A stretch of DNA of 64,000 nucleotides from JAKVAV01 sp047633195 (GTDB lineage: Bacteria; Bacteroidota; Bacteroidia; Flavobacteriales_D; Cryomorphaceae). The stretch lies in NCBI GenBank assembly GCA_047633195.1, contig JBLIEU010000007.1:1-64000 (forward strand), given 5' to 3'. This document shows, piece by piece, positions 29,532-38,206 of this stretch. The notes under the pieces were generated by a model, which saw nothing but the letters and a program-made list of their open reading frames with translations, made no database searches and was not told the DNA's origin. A program made the position numbers and the translations under genes. The stretch's first letter is position 1. Each line of letters begins with the position of its first letter.

Positions 29532-30476
29532 TTATAGGGTCGACAGAAGCAGATAGACAAACAACACATAGGTGGACAGAAAAATAATTCCGTCAATTCG
29601 ACCCAGACGCATCTTTATTAATGCCAGAGGTAAAATGGCAAATGAGGTTCCCAACATCCAGAAAATATCATTGGATAAAATTTCGGGGGCCACTCGAATC
29701 GGAGTAACGATTGAGGTAATTCCAATGATGGCAAAAAGGTTAAATAAGTTTGACCCGACAATATTCCCCAATGAAATATCCGTCTCCCTTTTAAAAGCTG
29801 CAACGATGGAAGCGGCGAGCTCGGGCACGCTAGTGCCAAAGGCAACCAAAGTAATAGCGATGACCCGATCAGAGACTCCGAAGTTTCGCGCTATGGATTC
29901 TGCCCCCAACAAAAACCACTGTGCACCTAAAAGTAATCCTACGGTTCCTAGAGCAACAAACAAAACCAAGATCCCCCATTTACGACCCGTTGTGGATTTG
30001 GGCACATCACTTTCGATCGAAATACCTGTTTTGTTCTTCTTTGCTTGATAAAAGCTTACGGCAATGAAAATAGCTAATAATGAGACGAACAGCCCTCCTT
30101 CAAATCGAGAAAAACCACCGTCAAGGGCAAAGAGATAAAATAGGATGCTGGCAACCATCATCACGAGCCAGTCGACCTTAAGAGCCCGCTTCTGGATTGC
30201 CATTGGGAAAATAATGGTTGTAATTCCAAGGATGAGGGCAACGTTGGCGATATTGGAACCAACAACATTTCCTACTGAGATATCGGGCTTTCCATCCAAA
30301 GCAGCTTTCAAGCTTATCACAAGTTCGGGTGAAGAAGTACCAAGGGCTACTACTGTCATCCCAACCAACATGGGTGGAATATCCATCTTAAGTGCAATCC
30401 CAGAAGCTCCCTTAACTAAATAATCACCGCCTAAAACCAACAGCAATAGGCCTGCAACTATCTGGATGAATTCCAT
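29532..30476 (-). CDS. calcium/sodium (or cation/H+) exchanger, CaCA family, YrbG-like
   Basis: The 314-residue inner-membrane protein has about ten spans in two inverted halves. Each half carries the alpha repeat: VVALGTSSPELVISL with GNVVGSNIANVALILG in the first, and LVAFGTSVPELAASI with GNIVGSNLFNLFAIIG in the second. The two Glu residues in these repeats bind the cation. The size and acidic-repeat pattern fit the YrbG group. The exchanged ion cannot be read from sequence. It starts on the base next to the tatA stop codon, so the two are one transcript. Confidence 0.92.
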   Translation of the reverse strand: MEFIQIVAGLLLLVLGGDYLVKGASGIALKMDIPPMLVGMTVVALGTSSPELVISLKAALDGKPDISVGNVVGSNIANVALILGITTIIFPMAIQKRALKVDWLVMMVASILFYLFALDGGFSRFEGGLFVSLLAIFIAVSFYQAKKNKTGISIESDVPKSTTGRKWGILVLFVALGTVGLLLGAQWFLLGAESIARNFGVSDRVIAITLVAFGTSVPELAASIVAAFKRETDISLGNIVGSNLFNLFAIIGITSIVTPIRVAPEILSNDIFWMLGTSFAILPLALIKMRLGRIDGIIFLSTYVLFVYLLLSTL

Positions 30477-30746
30477 CTAATCCTTTTTATCGTCTTTGTG
30501 CATTTGATCAAGTGTGTTCTTCACCGAAGTTTCAGCCTTCTTAGCTTCATCCTTCACATCCTTCACTGAATTTTGAATGTCTCGCTGAATATCGCCTGTA
30601 GCATCTTTCACCTGCCGAATGGTTCGACCCATAGTTCTAGCAAATCCAGGAATCTTATCTGATCCGAAGAAAATCAGAATAAACAGAAAGACGACAATAA
30701 TTTCTCCCCCGCTAATACCAATTAATAAAACACTGAGCAAATTCAT
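30477..30746 (-). CDS. tatA: Sec-independent protein translocase TatA/TatE-like
   Basis: The 89-residue protein has a short periplasmic start, one membrane span (about residues 13-28), the conserved Phe-Gly hinge (FFGSDKIPGFARTMG), an amphipathic helix and a Lys/Asp-rich cytoplasmic tail. TatA oligomers form the pore for folded proteins with twin-arginine signals; no tatC is in the window. A -7 element ends 4 bases before the ATG, so the mRNA should be nearly or fully leaderless. Confidence 0.88.
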   Translation of the reverse strand: MNLLSVLLIGISGGEIIVVFLFILIFFGSDKIPGFARTMGRTIRQVKDATGDIQRDIQNSVKDVKDEAKKAETSVKNTLDQMHKDDKKD

Positions 30747-30750
30747 GTGC

Positions 30751-30785
30751 GCAAATGTAAGTGAAAGGTGTCGAATTGAGGCAAA
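30751..30785 (-). promoter_or_regulatory. tatA promoter (predicted leaderless transcript)
   Basis: TACATTTGC (-7) on the minus strand lies at 30751-30759. TTTTG lies 22 bases upstream as -33 element, within the T-run of the secDF terminator. The predicted transcription start falls at or next to the tatA ATG. Confidence 0.65.
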
Positions 30786-30788
30786 ACA

Positions 30789-30814
30789 AAAAGAGGGGCA
30801 TCCGCCCCTCTTTT
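30789..30814 (-). terminator. secDF terminator
   Basis: AAAGAGGGGC and GCCCCTCTTT form a perfect 10-bp stem around GGAT, followed by TTTTTGTTTTG on the minus strand. Confidence 0.88.
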
Positions 30815-30833
30815 ATATTTTCGATTAAGCTGA

Positions 30834-33800
30834 TTAAGCAGTCAGAACCACTTTTTCTTCTTTTTTCTCTTCTAGTGAAGTACCCGTCTTATCTGTAAGA
30901 TCAACCACAATAGGGGATGCTATGTACAACGAAGAATAAGTTCCTACAAGCACACCTAACATCAAGGCAAAAATAAATCCTCGAATAGACTCTCCACCAA
31001 AGATGAAGATAATCAAGAGAACAACGAAGGTCGTCATCGATGTATTCAATGTTCTAGTAAGCGTGCTGTTTAGTGCTTTATTAACGACACTAGCCATTCC
31101 CTCTTTTCTGTGATCGGACATGTACTCTCTGATTCGGTCAAATACAATTACTGTATCGTTGATGGAGTAACCCACAACCGTCAGTATGGCCGCAATGAAT
31201 GCCTGATCAATTTCTAAAGAGAATGGAAGCCATCCATGACCTAGTGAGAATATTCCCAATACCACAAAAACATCGTGGAACATAGCGGTGATAGCACCAA
31301 CACCATATTGCCATTTCTTAAATCGGAAAACGATATAAGCAAAGATGATAATCAGTGAGAAAATCACGGCAGAGGTAGAAGAAGTTTGGAAGTCATCCGA
31401 AATAGAAGGATCAACCTTTCTTGACTCTTCGATGGAGTAACCCACCCCTAGCTCAGCAAGTCCTGCATTGAGTGCATCCTCTACTCTTTGATCTGCATCT
31501 TGACTGTCATTGTCTACCAAGAACTTCGTTGTGATCTTAACTTGATTTGCAGCACCATAGGTTTTCACCTCAGGCTGCATTTGATTTCCTTCATCATTCA
31601 CGAATGAAGAAGCCAAGGTTGTTCTCACCTTATCTAGATCTTCAGTTTGATCAAAACGAACGGTATACGTTCTACCTCCAGTAAAATCTACTCCTAGGTT
31701 AAGACCACGGGTCGCCATACTCACGACTCCAACGATGATCAAGAACAATGAAATCGTGTAAGAGATCTTCCGCTTGCTAATGAATTTGACATTGGCATTG
31801 ACCAAGATATTCTTTGACCAACCCATAAAGAAAGTAACAGGCTTGGAATTCGAAAGTCGGCTCTCGAAAATCAATCGAGTAATGAATATCGCTGAAAAGA
31901 GCGAAGTAAATATACCGATGATCAAAACCGTAGCAAAACCTTTGATTGGCCCTGTACCCAAAGTAACAAGAACAATAGCCGTAAGTAATGTTGTTAAGTT
32001 CGCATCAATAATGGCAGAGTATGCTTTTTGATACCCTTCTTTTATTGCGGCTTTAGTGCCCTTCCCATGCCGAAGTTCCTCGCGGATACGCTCGTAAATC
32101 AGCACGTTTGCATCCACGGCCATACCAATGGTTAAGACGATACCTGCGATACCGGGAAGTGTAAGTGCTGCCTGAATTGAAGCAAGCGCTCCAATGAGGA
32201 AGAATAAGTTTGCGACCAAAGCAATGTCTGATACAATACCTGCTCCTTTGTAGTAGAAGAACATGTAGAATAACACACAGACCAAAGCGATGATAAATGA
32301 CTTCAGACCATCATCAATGTTTTCTTGACCCAATGAAGGACCTACAATACTCTCATCAACAATGTTGGCAGGAGCAGGAAGCGCACCCGCTTTAAGCAAG
32401 TTGGATAAATCGAGTGCTTCTTGAATTTGCTCATTTCTTGTGCCTGTACCAATACTGATAGAAGAACGTCCAGTAGGAATCTCTCCCTGTACTACAGGCG
32501 CAGTAAATACATAGTTATCAAGAACAACTGCAACGCTTCTCTTTGGCTGCTGAGAAGCTGCCTCAGCAGTCATTTCTTTCCAGGTGCGAGCTCCTTGGCT
32601 ATTCATCACCATTTCTACTTCAACATTGCCACCAAGATCATATTGCTGGGAAGCATCTACGATTACCGAACCATCTAATGGAGCTTTACCGTCTCGCGTG
32701 TCAACCTTGATAGCGTACAATCGCATCAAGTTATTGAACCTTGCTGATGGCTCAGAAGCCCAAAGCAATCTTAAATCACGCGGCAAAAGCTCTTGCACTT
32801 CTGATTCAGCGAGCATTTTATTCACCGCAGAAGTGTCAGAAATCTCAGCAAACCCGACAACTGGACCAGTCATCGCTTGACCTGTTTGAGGATCAAAAGC
32901 AGGACTCAATTTTGAAAAAAGTGGAATAGCTTTCAAACGCTCAACATCGCTTAATTCTTCAAGTGGCGTATCAGCCGTTCCGGTCGAATCATCATCTGAC
33001 AGTCCCAACAAGTCATCTTCAGTAGTTGCGCCAGATGAATCAGCGGCGGCTGTGTTATCTGCAGCAGAGGAAGTCGAATCAGTATCCTCCAAAGAATCGT
33101 CGCCTTCTAAATTGAAATCAGGGAAATACTTTTCGCTCAAGACAGAATTTGCTTGATCCAAGAAACCAAGAACTTCAGAACTTTCGTAAGTATTCCAGAA
33201 TTCTAGATTAGCGGTGCTTTTAAGTTGCTTTCGCACCCGTTCTTTGTCGCTAACACCTGGTAACTCGACCAAGATTCTTCCTGAAAATTGTTGTTTTTGG
33301 ATAGTAGGAGAAGTAACACCGAATTTATCGATACGGGTTCGGATGATCTTCTCTGTGTTGTTTATGGCAACTTGAGCTTCTTCAGTAAGTATCTCGAGAA
33401 TTTCTTCGTTTGAAGCTTCTCTAGGAAAACGGTCTTTGTTATCTCTACTATGAAAGACAGTAGCCATTAACACATCAGGATACATCTTCTCCCATGATTC
33501 GCCAAAAAGAGTAACGAAATCATTTTGGGAATCCTTTTGCTCTTCTTTAGCGGACCGAACGGCTTTCAAAAGATCCTCGTTCCGTATATTATTGCTCAAA
33601 TTGATAATGAGGTCGGGAATGGAAACTTCTAGGGTAACACTCATTCCTCCAGCCAAATCCAAGCCTAGATTGATCTGCTTTTCCTTGGACTCTTGGTAGG
33701 TGTAACCAAAAAGAGGATAAATTTCTTCGTTTGCATTTTTACTGAGAAACTCTGATTTAAAATCATCTTGAAGTAAAGTCCCTTTCAGAAGATCGAGTTC

Positions 33801-33956
33801 TCCATTTTGTGCTTCTCGGACCGAATCAACTTTGATTACGGCATACTCTTCCGCCTTTTTTTCAAAAGCAGAGGTAACAAATGAGAACGAAATCTGATAG
33901 AGGCAGGCCGTAGTTAATAATATGGTAAACAGCCAGATAGCGCCTTTATTTTGCAT
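30834..33956 (-). CDS. secDF: protein translocase SecDF fusion
   Basis: The 1040-residue protein joins SecD and SecF in one chain, as is usual in Bacteroidota. The SecD half has the GLDLAGGMSVTLEV motif near the first span, a large periplasmic part containing an Asp/Ser-rich insert around residues 280-320, and the MAVDANVLIYERIREEL motif. The SecF half begins near residue 715 with GVDFTGGRTYTV further on and ends with the paired SINDTVIVFDRIRE motif. The complex uses the proton gradient to pull substrates out of SecYEG. It has its own promoter (-7 TATATTTGC) and terminator. Confidence 0.97.
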   Translation of the reverse strand: MQNKGAIWLFTILLTTACLYQISFSFVTSAFEKKAEEYAVIKVDSVREAQNGELDLLKGTLLQDDFKSEFLSKNANEEIYPLFGYTYQESKEKQINLGLDLAGGMSVTLEVSIPDLIINLSNNIRNEDLLKAVRSAKEEQKDSQNDFVTLFGESWEKMYPDVLMATVFHSRDNKDRFPREASNEEILEILTEEAQVAINNTEKIIRTRIDKFGVTSPTIQKQQFSGRILVELPGVSDKERVRKQLKSTANLEFWNTYESSEVLGFLDQANSVLSEKYFPDFNLEGDDSLEDTDSTSSAADNTAAADSSGATTEDDLLGLSDDDSTGTADTPLEELSDVERLKAIPLFSKLSPAFDPQTGQAMTGPVVGFAEISDTSAVNKMLAESEVQELLPRDLRLLWASEPSARFNNLMRLYAIKVDTRDGKAPLDGSVIVDASQQYDLGGNVEVEMVMNSQGARTWKEMTAEAASQQPKRSVAVVLDNYVFTAPVVQGEIPTGRSSISIGTGTRNEQIQEALDLSNLLKAGALPAPANIVDESIVGPSLGQENIDDGLKSFIIALVCVLFYMFFYYKGAGIVSDIALVANLFFLIGALASIQAALTLPGIAGIVLTIGMAVDANVLIYERIREELRHGKGTKAAIKEGYQKAYSAIIDANLTTLLTAIVLVTLGTGPIKGFATVLIIGIFTSLFSAIFITRLIFESRLSNSKPVTFFMGWSKNILVNANVKFISKRKISYTISLFLIIVGVVSMATRGLNLGVDFTGGRTYTVRFDQTEDLDKVRTTLASSFVNDEGNQMQPEVKTYGAANQVKITTKFLVDNDSQDADQRVEDALNAGLAELGVGYSIEESRKVDPSISDDFQTSSTSAVIFSLIIIFAYIVFRFKKWQYGVGAITAMFHDVFVVLGIFSLGHGWLPFSLEIDQAFIAAILTVVGYSINDTVIVFDRIREYMSDHRKEGMASVVNKALNSTLTRTLNTSMTTFVVLLIIFIFGGESIRGFIFALMLGVLVGTYSSLYIASPIVVDLTDKTGTSLEEKKEEKVVLTA

Positions 33957-33986
33957 AGGTTCGGTTTTGCGATTTTTTATCGAGCG

Positions 33987-33995
33987 GCAAATATA
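33987..33995 (-). promoter_or_regulatory. secDF promoter -7 element
   Basis: The minus strand reads TATATTTGC, matching TAnnTTTG, about 31 bases before the ATG. Confidence 0.6.
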
Positions 33996-34112
33996 GACTT
34001 AAATGTATAATTTCCCAATCAGGACTTTTTCGTACCTGCCCAAAAAATAGGGCATTGAAGGAGAAAACTGTATTCTGGTAGTGCGCGCTCAAATTAATTT
34101 AATTGGCAATAT

Positions 34113-36359
34113 ATGATACTCCGATATCTCTTACGGATGTTATTAGTTTCTTTTTTCCTATCCACGGTCTTTGATTCCAAAGGACAGTTTGTTGTGAAGG
34201 CAACAAATGATGTTACGGTATTGAGGGAAGGAGGTTCGGCTTTTTTAAATCCGTGGACAGGCGGGGTTAATGCCATTCAACTATCAAAACTGGATGCCGA
34301 CTTTGATGGCGATGAAGATGACATCTATTTATTTGATAGAACAGGAAACCGAACTATCATTCTAATTGGAGAAGAAATAAGCGGAGAACAGTCTTATACA
34401 TACGACTCCAACTTCAGAACATCTTTCCCAAATATGAGAAACTTCTCGTTGCTTAGGGATTTTGATTGCGACGGCAGAAGGGACATTTTCACCTACAGTC
34501 TTTTAGGCGGTGCAATAGCAATTTTTAGAAACACAGGTAACGAACAGAACTTGAGTTGGGAGTTGACTTCCGAAGCAGCCTTAAGTTTTTACGACTTCGG
34601 ATCCACTTCCTACATCACTAATATTTACACCTCGTCTCAAGATATTCCTGCCATTTTCGATTACGATGGTGATGGCGACCTGGATGTCATGAGCTTTAAT
34701 GTTGGCGGTACTTTTATCGAATTGCACCTAAACACATCAGTTGATAACTCAGGTGAATGTGGACTGGAATACTTCTTAGCTAATCGTTGTTATGGCGGAT
34801 TCATAGAAGGTGACGACAGCAATGATATTGTTATTGATCCAGGTGAAGTTGCGAATGAGTGCACTTTTAATGTTGTAGATCCACGAAATAATGCTGGATT
34901 GCGACATGTCGGCTCTACCATTCTGACTTTAGATGGCAATGATGACGGCCTGCAAGATATCGTCTTAGGAGATGTTGGTTTCGATAACTTGGTTTACTTG
35001 GAGAACAGCAGCCAAGGAGGAGAGCCTGATCAAATCATAGATTTTGATCCCAACTTCCCATCCACTATGGGCGGAGACGCTGTGAGCATTGATAACTTTC
35101 CATCTGCTTTTTACGAAGATGTCGATGGAGACAATGTTTCGGATTTGATCGTTAGCGTCAATGCTTCAGCTGGAGCTGCCACCAACGAATCAGTGCAACT
35201 TTACCTCAACTCAGGTAGTGAAAGCGCTCCTGACTTTTCTTTCGTGACCTCTTCCTTTCTTCAAAATGAAATGTTGGATTGGGGGAGTCATGCCTCTCCT
35301 TCTGTGGTAGATTACAATAATGACGGCCTATTGGATTTAGTCATCGGTTGTAGTCGCGATCTTTCTGGAGGTGAATTAAACTGGCCCAGATTGATTTTAC
35401 TCGAAAATGTAGGCACTCTTTCTGATCCCTCTTTTCAGATCGTGGATACCGATTGGCTAGAATTCTCATCTACCTTTTCAAGTAGGAACCCCTCTCCGTC
35501 TTTTGGTGATTTTGACAATGACGGTGACGACGATCTTGTTGTAGGGTTTTTCAACGGAAGTTTACATTACTTCGAAAATGAAAACGGTTGGAATTACACT
35601 GGCCTTATCCCCACTACTAACGAAATTAATAATGTCGGGAATTCAGCGACACCAAGTATTAGCGACATCGATAATGACGGAAATCTAGATCTTGTAGTAG
35701 GCGAAGAAGAGGGAAACCTCAACTACTTTAGAAACTCAGGAAATTCAAGCGGCCCACTTTTCACTTTGGAAAATGAAGAGCTGGGAGGAATCAATACGAC
35801 AATAACACCTCCGTATTTTGAAGGACAGAGTGCACCCTTCTTTTTTGATTTTGAAGGTGTAAAATACTTAGCCGTAGGATCAAAATCAGGAAAAATACTC
35901 CAATACCAAGTAGAAAGTGCTAGTGAAGTGTGGGCTGAAATAGAGGAAGGTTTTGAAATATATGGCTCCTTTGATGCCTCCCCTTCTGGCCTTAGCACAA
36001 AGCCAGTAATTGTGAATTTAAACAACGATGACATTCCTGAAGTCATCACAGGGCTTGTAACTGGAGGATTGGAATTCTTTATAGGCGACGGCTTTTTGAG
36101 TACTGAATCCAGGCAGAACTCTGAAGACTTGGGAATTCGTATATTTCCTAACCCTTCGCAAGGAGAACTAAAGATAGAGCTAGAAGACAATGAAAGCGCC
36201 TTTCAAAGGCTTATCATTTCCAGCCTAGATGGCAGGACCGTTTTTCAAAGCAACGTGCTGCTGAGCACTTATGATATAAGTAGATTAGCTCCAGGAACTT
36301 ATATAGTCAACATTAAACTGAGCAATGGTTTGGCATCTGAAATATTGATCAAAAAATAA
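34113..36359 (+). CDS. FG-GAP/VCBS-repeat secreted protein with type A T9SS sorting domain
   Basis: The 748-residue protein begins with a signal peptide (MILRYLLRMLLVSFFLSTVF) and ends with a type A sorting tail (IRIFPNPSQGELKIEL ... SRLAPGTYIVNI ... ILIKK). Between them are about nine FG-GAP-like blades marked by calcium-loop motifs such as DFDGDEDD, DYDGDGDLD, DFDNDGDDD and DIDNDGNLD. These form a beta propeller, suggesting a cell-surface or released binding protein; no enzyme motif is seen. It probably leaves the cell through the T9SS. It stands alone. Its final codons carry the A-run that serves, on the other strand, as the U-tract of the mdh terminator. Confidence 0.9.
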   Translation: MILRYLLRMLLVSFFLSTVFDSKGQFVVKATNDVTVLREGGSAFLNPWTGGVNAIQLSKLDADFDGDEDDIYLFDRTGNRTIILIGEEISGEQSYTYDSNFRTSFPNMRNFSLLRDFDCDGRRDIFTYSLLGGAIAIFRNTGNEQNLSWELTSEAALSFYDFGSTSYITNIYTSSQDIPAIFDYDGDGDLDVMSFNVGGTFIELHLNTSVDNSGECGLEYFLANRCYGGFIEGDDSNDIVIDPGEVANECTFNVVDPRNNAGLRHVGSTILTLDGNDDGLQDIVLGDVGFDNLVYLENSSQGGEPDQIIDFDPNFPSTMGGDAVSIDNFPSAFYEDVDGDNVSDLIVSVNASAGAATNESVQLYLNSGSESAPDFSFVTSSFLQNEMLDWGSHASPSVVDYNNDGLLDLVIGCSRDLSGGELNWPRLILLENVGTLSDPSFQIVDTDWLEFSSTFSSRNPSPSFGDFDNDGDDDLVVGFFNGSLHYFENENGWNYTGLIPTTNEINNVGNSATPSISDIDNDGNLDLVVGEEEGNLNYFRNSGNSSGPLFTLENEELGGINTTITPPYFEGQSAPFFFDFEGVKYLAVGSKSGKILQYQVESASEVWAEIEEGFEIYGSFDASPSGLSTKPVIVNLNNDDIPEVITGLVTGGLEFFIGDGFLSTESRQNSEDLGIRIFPNPSQGELKIELEDNESAFQRLIISSLDGRTVFQSNVLLSTYDISRLAPGTYIVNIKLSNGLASEILIKK

Positions 36360-36385
36360 GAGGCCGACCTGATGGACGACCTCTT
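36351..36385 (-). terminator. mdh terminator (overlapping the end of the convergent FG-GAP gene)
   Basis: AAGAGGTCGTCC and GGTCGGCCTCTT form a 12-bp stem with one U-G wobble and one mismatch, then ATTTTTTG on the minus strand. The T-run is complementary to the last codons of the FG-GAP gene. Confidence 0.75.
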
Positions 36386-36411
36386 AAGTCTTATTGATCA
36401 ATTCATTCGGA

Positions 36412-37347
36412 CTACTTCAGATTCATTTTGTCCAATACCTCCATTACTTCTCTTACAGAGTTCGCAGATTCATAAAGAAGACCTTTCTCCTGCTCATTCA
36501 GGTCCAGTTCGATTATTTCTTCAATACCATTGATGCCGAGCTTCACAGGAACGCCCAAATACATATCCTTCAAGCCATATTCACCATTTAACCATGCACA
36601 AGTTGGGAAGATTCTCTTTTGATCTTTGACGATCGCTTCTACCATCTGAGCAGCGGCAGCTCCTGGAGCATACCAAGCGCTGGTTCCAAGAAGATTTACT
36701 ATTTCTCCACCACCTTTTTTGGTTCGCGCAATAATTGCGTTGAGCTTATCTTCAGAGATCATCTCTGTAACAGGAATCCCAGCAACAGTAGTATATCTTG
36801 GCAGAGGCACCATTGTATCTCCGTGCCCCCCCATCAAAACCGCTTGAATATCCTTTGGAGAAACATTCAGTTCCATGGCTATGAACGATCGGTAGCGCGC
36901 TGTATCAAGTACACCTGCCATCCCGAATACACGACTCGAGTCAACCTTTGCCGTAAGGTAAGCCGCGTAAGTCATTACATCTAGAGGATTACTTACTATG
37001 ACTATTTTGGCATCAGGAGAATACTTGACAGCTTGTTCCGTCACACTCTTTACAATACCAGCGTTGGTAGCGATTAAGTCATCTCGAGTCATACCTGGCT
37101 TGCGGGGTAAACCCGAAGTAATAACCACGACTTCAGACCCAGCTGTTTTTGAGTAATCGTTGGTAGAACCCGTTATACGAGAATCGTAAAGATTAATAGG
37201 AGAAGTCTCCCATATATCTAACGCTTTTCCCTCAGCATATCCTTCTTTGATATCCAAAAGAACAACTTCATTAGCCACTTCTTTATGGGCTAAAACATTG
37301 GCGCAGGTAGCTCCTACATTTCCCGCACCTACTACAGTAACTTTCAT
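36412..37347 (-). CDS. mdh: malate dehydrogenase
   Basis: The 311-residue NAD-dependent enzyme of the TCA cycle is of the lactate/malate type. The start MKVTVVGAGNVGATCANVL carries the dinucleotide-binding GxGxxG. GLPRKPGMTRDDL is the mobile loop with substrate-binding Arg residues, and MGGHGDTMVPLPRY holds the catalytic His. ATG at 37347 is chosen; upstream in-frame codons to a TTG would add 27 non-homologous residues. It has a -7 element (TATATTTG) and its own terminator. Confidence 0.96.
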   Translation of the reverse strand: MKVTVVGAGNVGATCANVLAHKEVANEVVLLDIKEGYAEGKALDIWETSPINLYDSRITGSTNDYSKTAGSEVVVITSGLPRKPGMTRDDLIATNAGIVKSVTEQAVKYSPDAKIVIVSNPLDVMTYAAYLTAKVDSSRVFGMAGVLDTARYRSFIAMELNVSPKDIQAVLMGGHGDTMVPLPRYTTVAGIPVTEMISEDKLNAIIARTKKGGGEIVNLLGTSAWYAPGAAAAQMVEAIVKDQKRIFPTCAWLNGEYGLKDMYLGVPVKLGINGIEEIIELDLNEQEKGLLYESANSVREVMEVLDKMNLK

Positions 37348-37384
37348 GGTATGATTGTGTTTGTTGAGATTTTCAAAATTTCCA

Positions 37385-37392
37385 CAAATATA
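37385..37392 (-). promoter_or_regulatory. mdh promoter -7 element
   Basis: The minus strand reads TATATTTG, matching TAnnTTTG, 37 bases before the chosen ATG. This also supports that start over the upstream TTG. Confidence 0.6.
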
Positions 37393-37603
37393 AGAGATAG
37401 CTTTACTCCTTCTGGCAGGAACCACCAATTTAGTTAATTAGGACTATCAACAAATCAAGACACTAAATTGCCGATCCTTTGTCGTTTCACTATCAAATGT
37501 ATCTTTAAGCGCTAAAAAATAAGAAACCATTGCACCTTGACTACTTACAGCTTTGACTTTGTAGAATGAATGGCAACCGTCACCCCTTGGCCACGTCTAA
37601 CAC

Positions 37604-38206
37604 ATGATCGACCTGCAAAATATGGATGAAGATCAGCTTAAAATACTGATCGATGGTTGTTTGCGAAACAATCGCAAGAGTCAGGAGTTGGTTTTTCGCT
37701 CCTTTTACAGCAAAATGATGTCCATTTGCAGGAGATATACACCTGATGATGATCAGGCAAAAGACATAGTACAGGATGGCTTTATCAAGGTTTTTAAGAA
37801 CCTTGAAATGTTTAATTACAAAGGGTCATTCGAAGGTTGGATAAGAAGAATAATGGTTAATACAGCCATTGATTTCACTAGAAAACAAAAAAGTTCCCAT
37901 CAAATGTCTAACGAGACAAAACCGATTGAGGACTACGGAGATATTGCAATTGAGGATGAGGAAGAAATTCCTGAAGAGTTTCAGTTAGAAGTTTCAGATA
38001 TCAAAAAAGGTATGAATGAACTTTCAACTGCCTACAGAAACGTTTTCAACCTCTATGTTTTTGAGAATTATTCTCATCAAGAAATTGCGGAAGAATTGAA
38101 TATTAGTGTTGGTGCTAGTAAATCAAATTTGGCGAAAGCCAGAGCCAACATGAAGAAGATACTGCTTAAAGAATTAAAAAGTAGAGATGGCAAATCAGTT
38201 GAATGA
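37604..38206 (+). CDS. RNA polymerase ECF-type sigma factor
   Basis: The 200-residue protein has sigma region 2 (residues about 25-95; YTPDDDQAKDIVQDGFIKVFKNL and FEGWIRRIMVNTAIDFTRKQ). An acidic linker follows, then region 4 (about 138-190; STAYRNVFNLYVFENYSHQEIAEELNIS and SKSNLAKARANMKKIL). No region 1.1 or 3 is present, so it is an ECF sigma that directs polymerase to a small regulon. Its last 20 bases overlap the next gene, which encodes a membrane protein with a cytoplasmic head, the usual position of an anti-sigma gene. It is divergent from mdh and heads the plus-strand adhesin region. No TAnnTTTG element is visible upstream; an autoregulated promoter is possible. Confidence 0.93.
   Translation: MIDLQNMDEDQLKILIDGCLRNNRKSQELVFRSFYSKMMSICRRYTPDDDQAKDIVQDGFIKVFKNLEMFNYKGSFEGWIRRIMVNTAIDFTRKQKSSHQMSNETKPIEDYGDIAIEDEEEIPEEFQLEVSDIKKGMNELSTAYRNVFNLYVFENYSHQEIAEELNISVGASKSNLAKARANMKKILLKELKSRDGKSVE

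Noticed and set aside
37520..37603. A TTGACT/TAGAAT pair upstream of the sigma gene
   Set aside because: The spacing is 19 bases and this type of promoter is not the rule in Bacteroidota; it is too weak to list.
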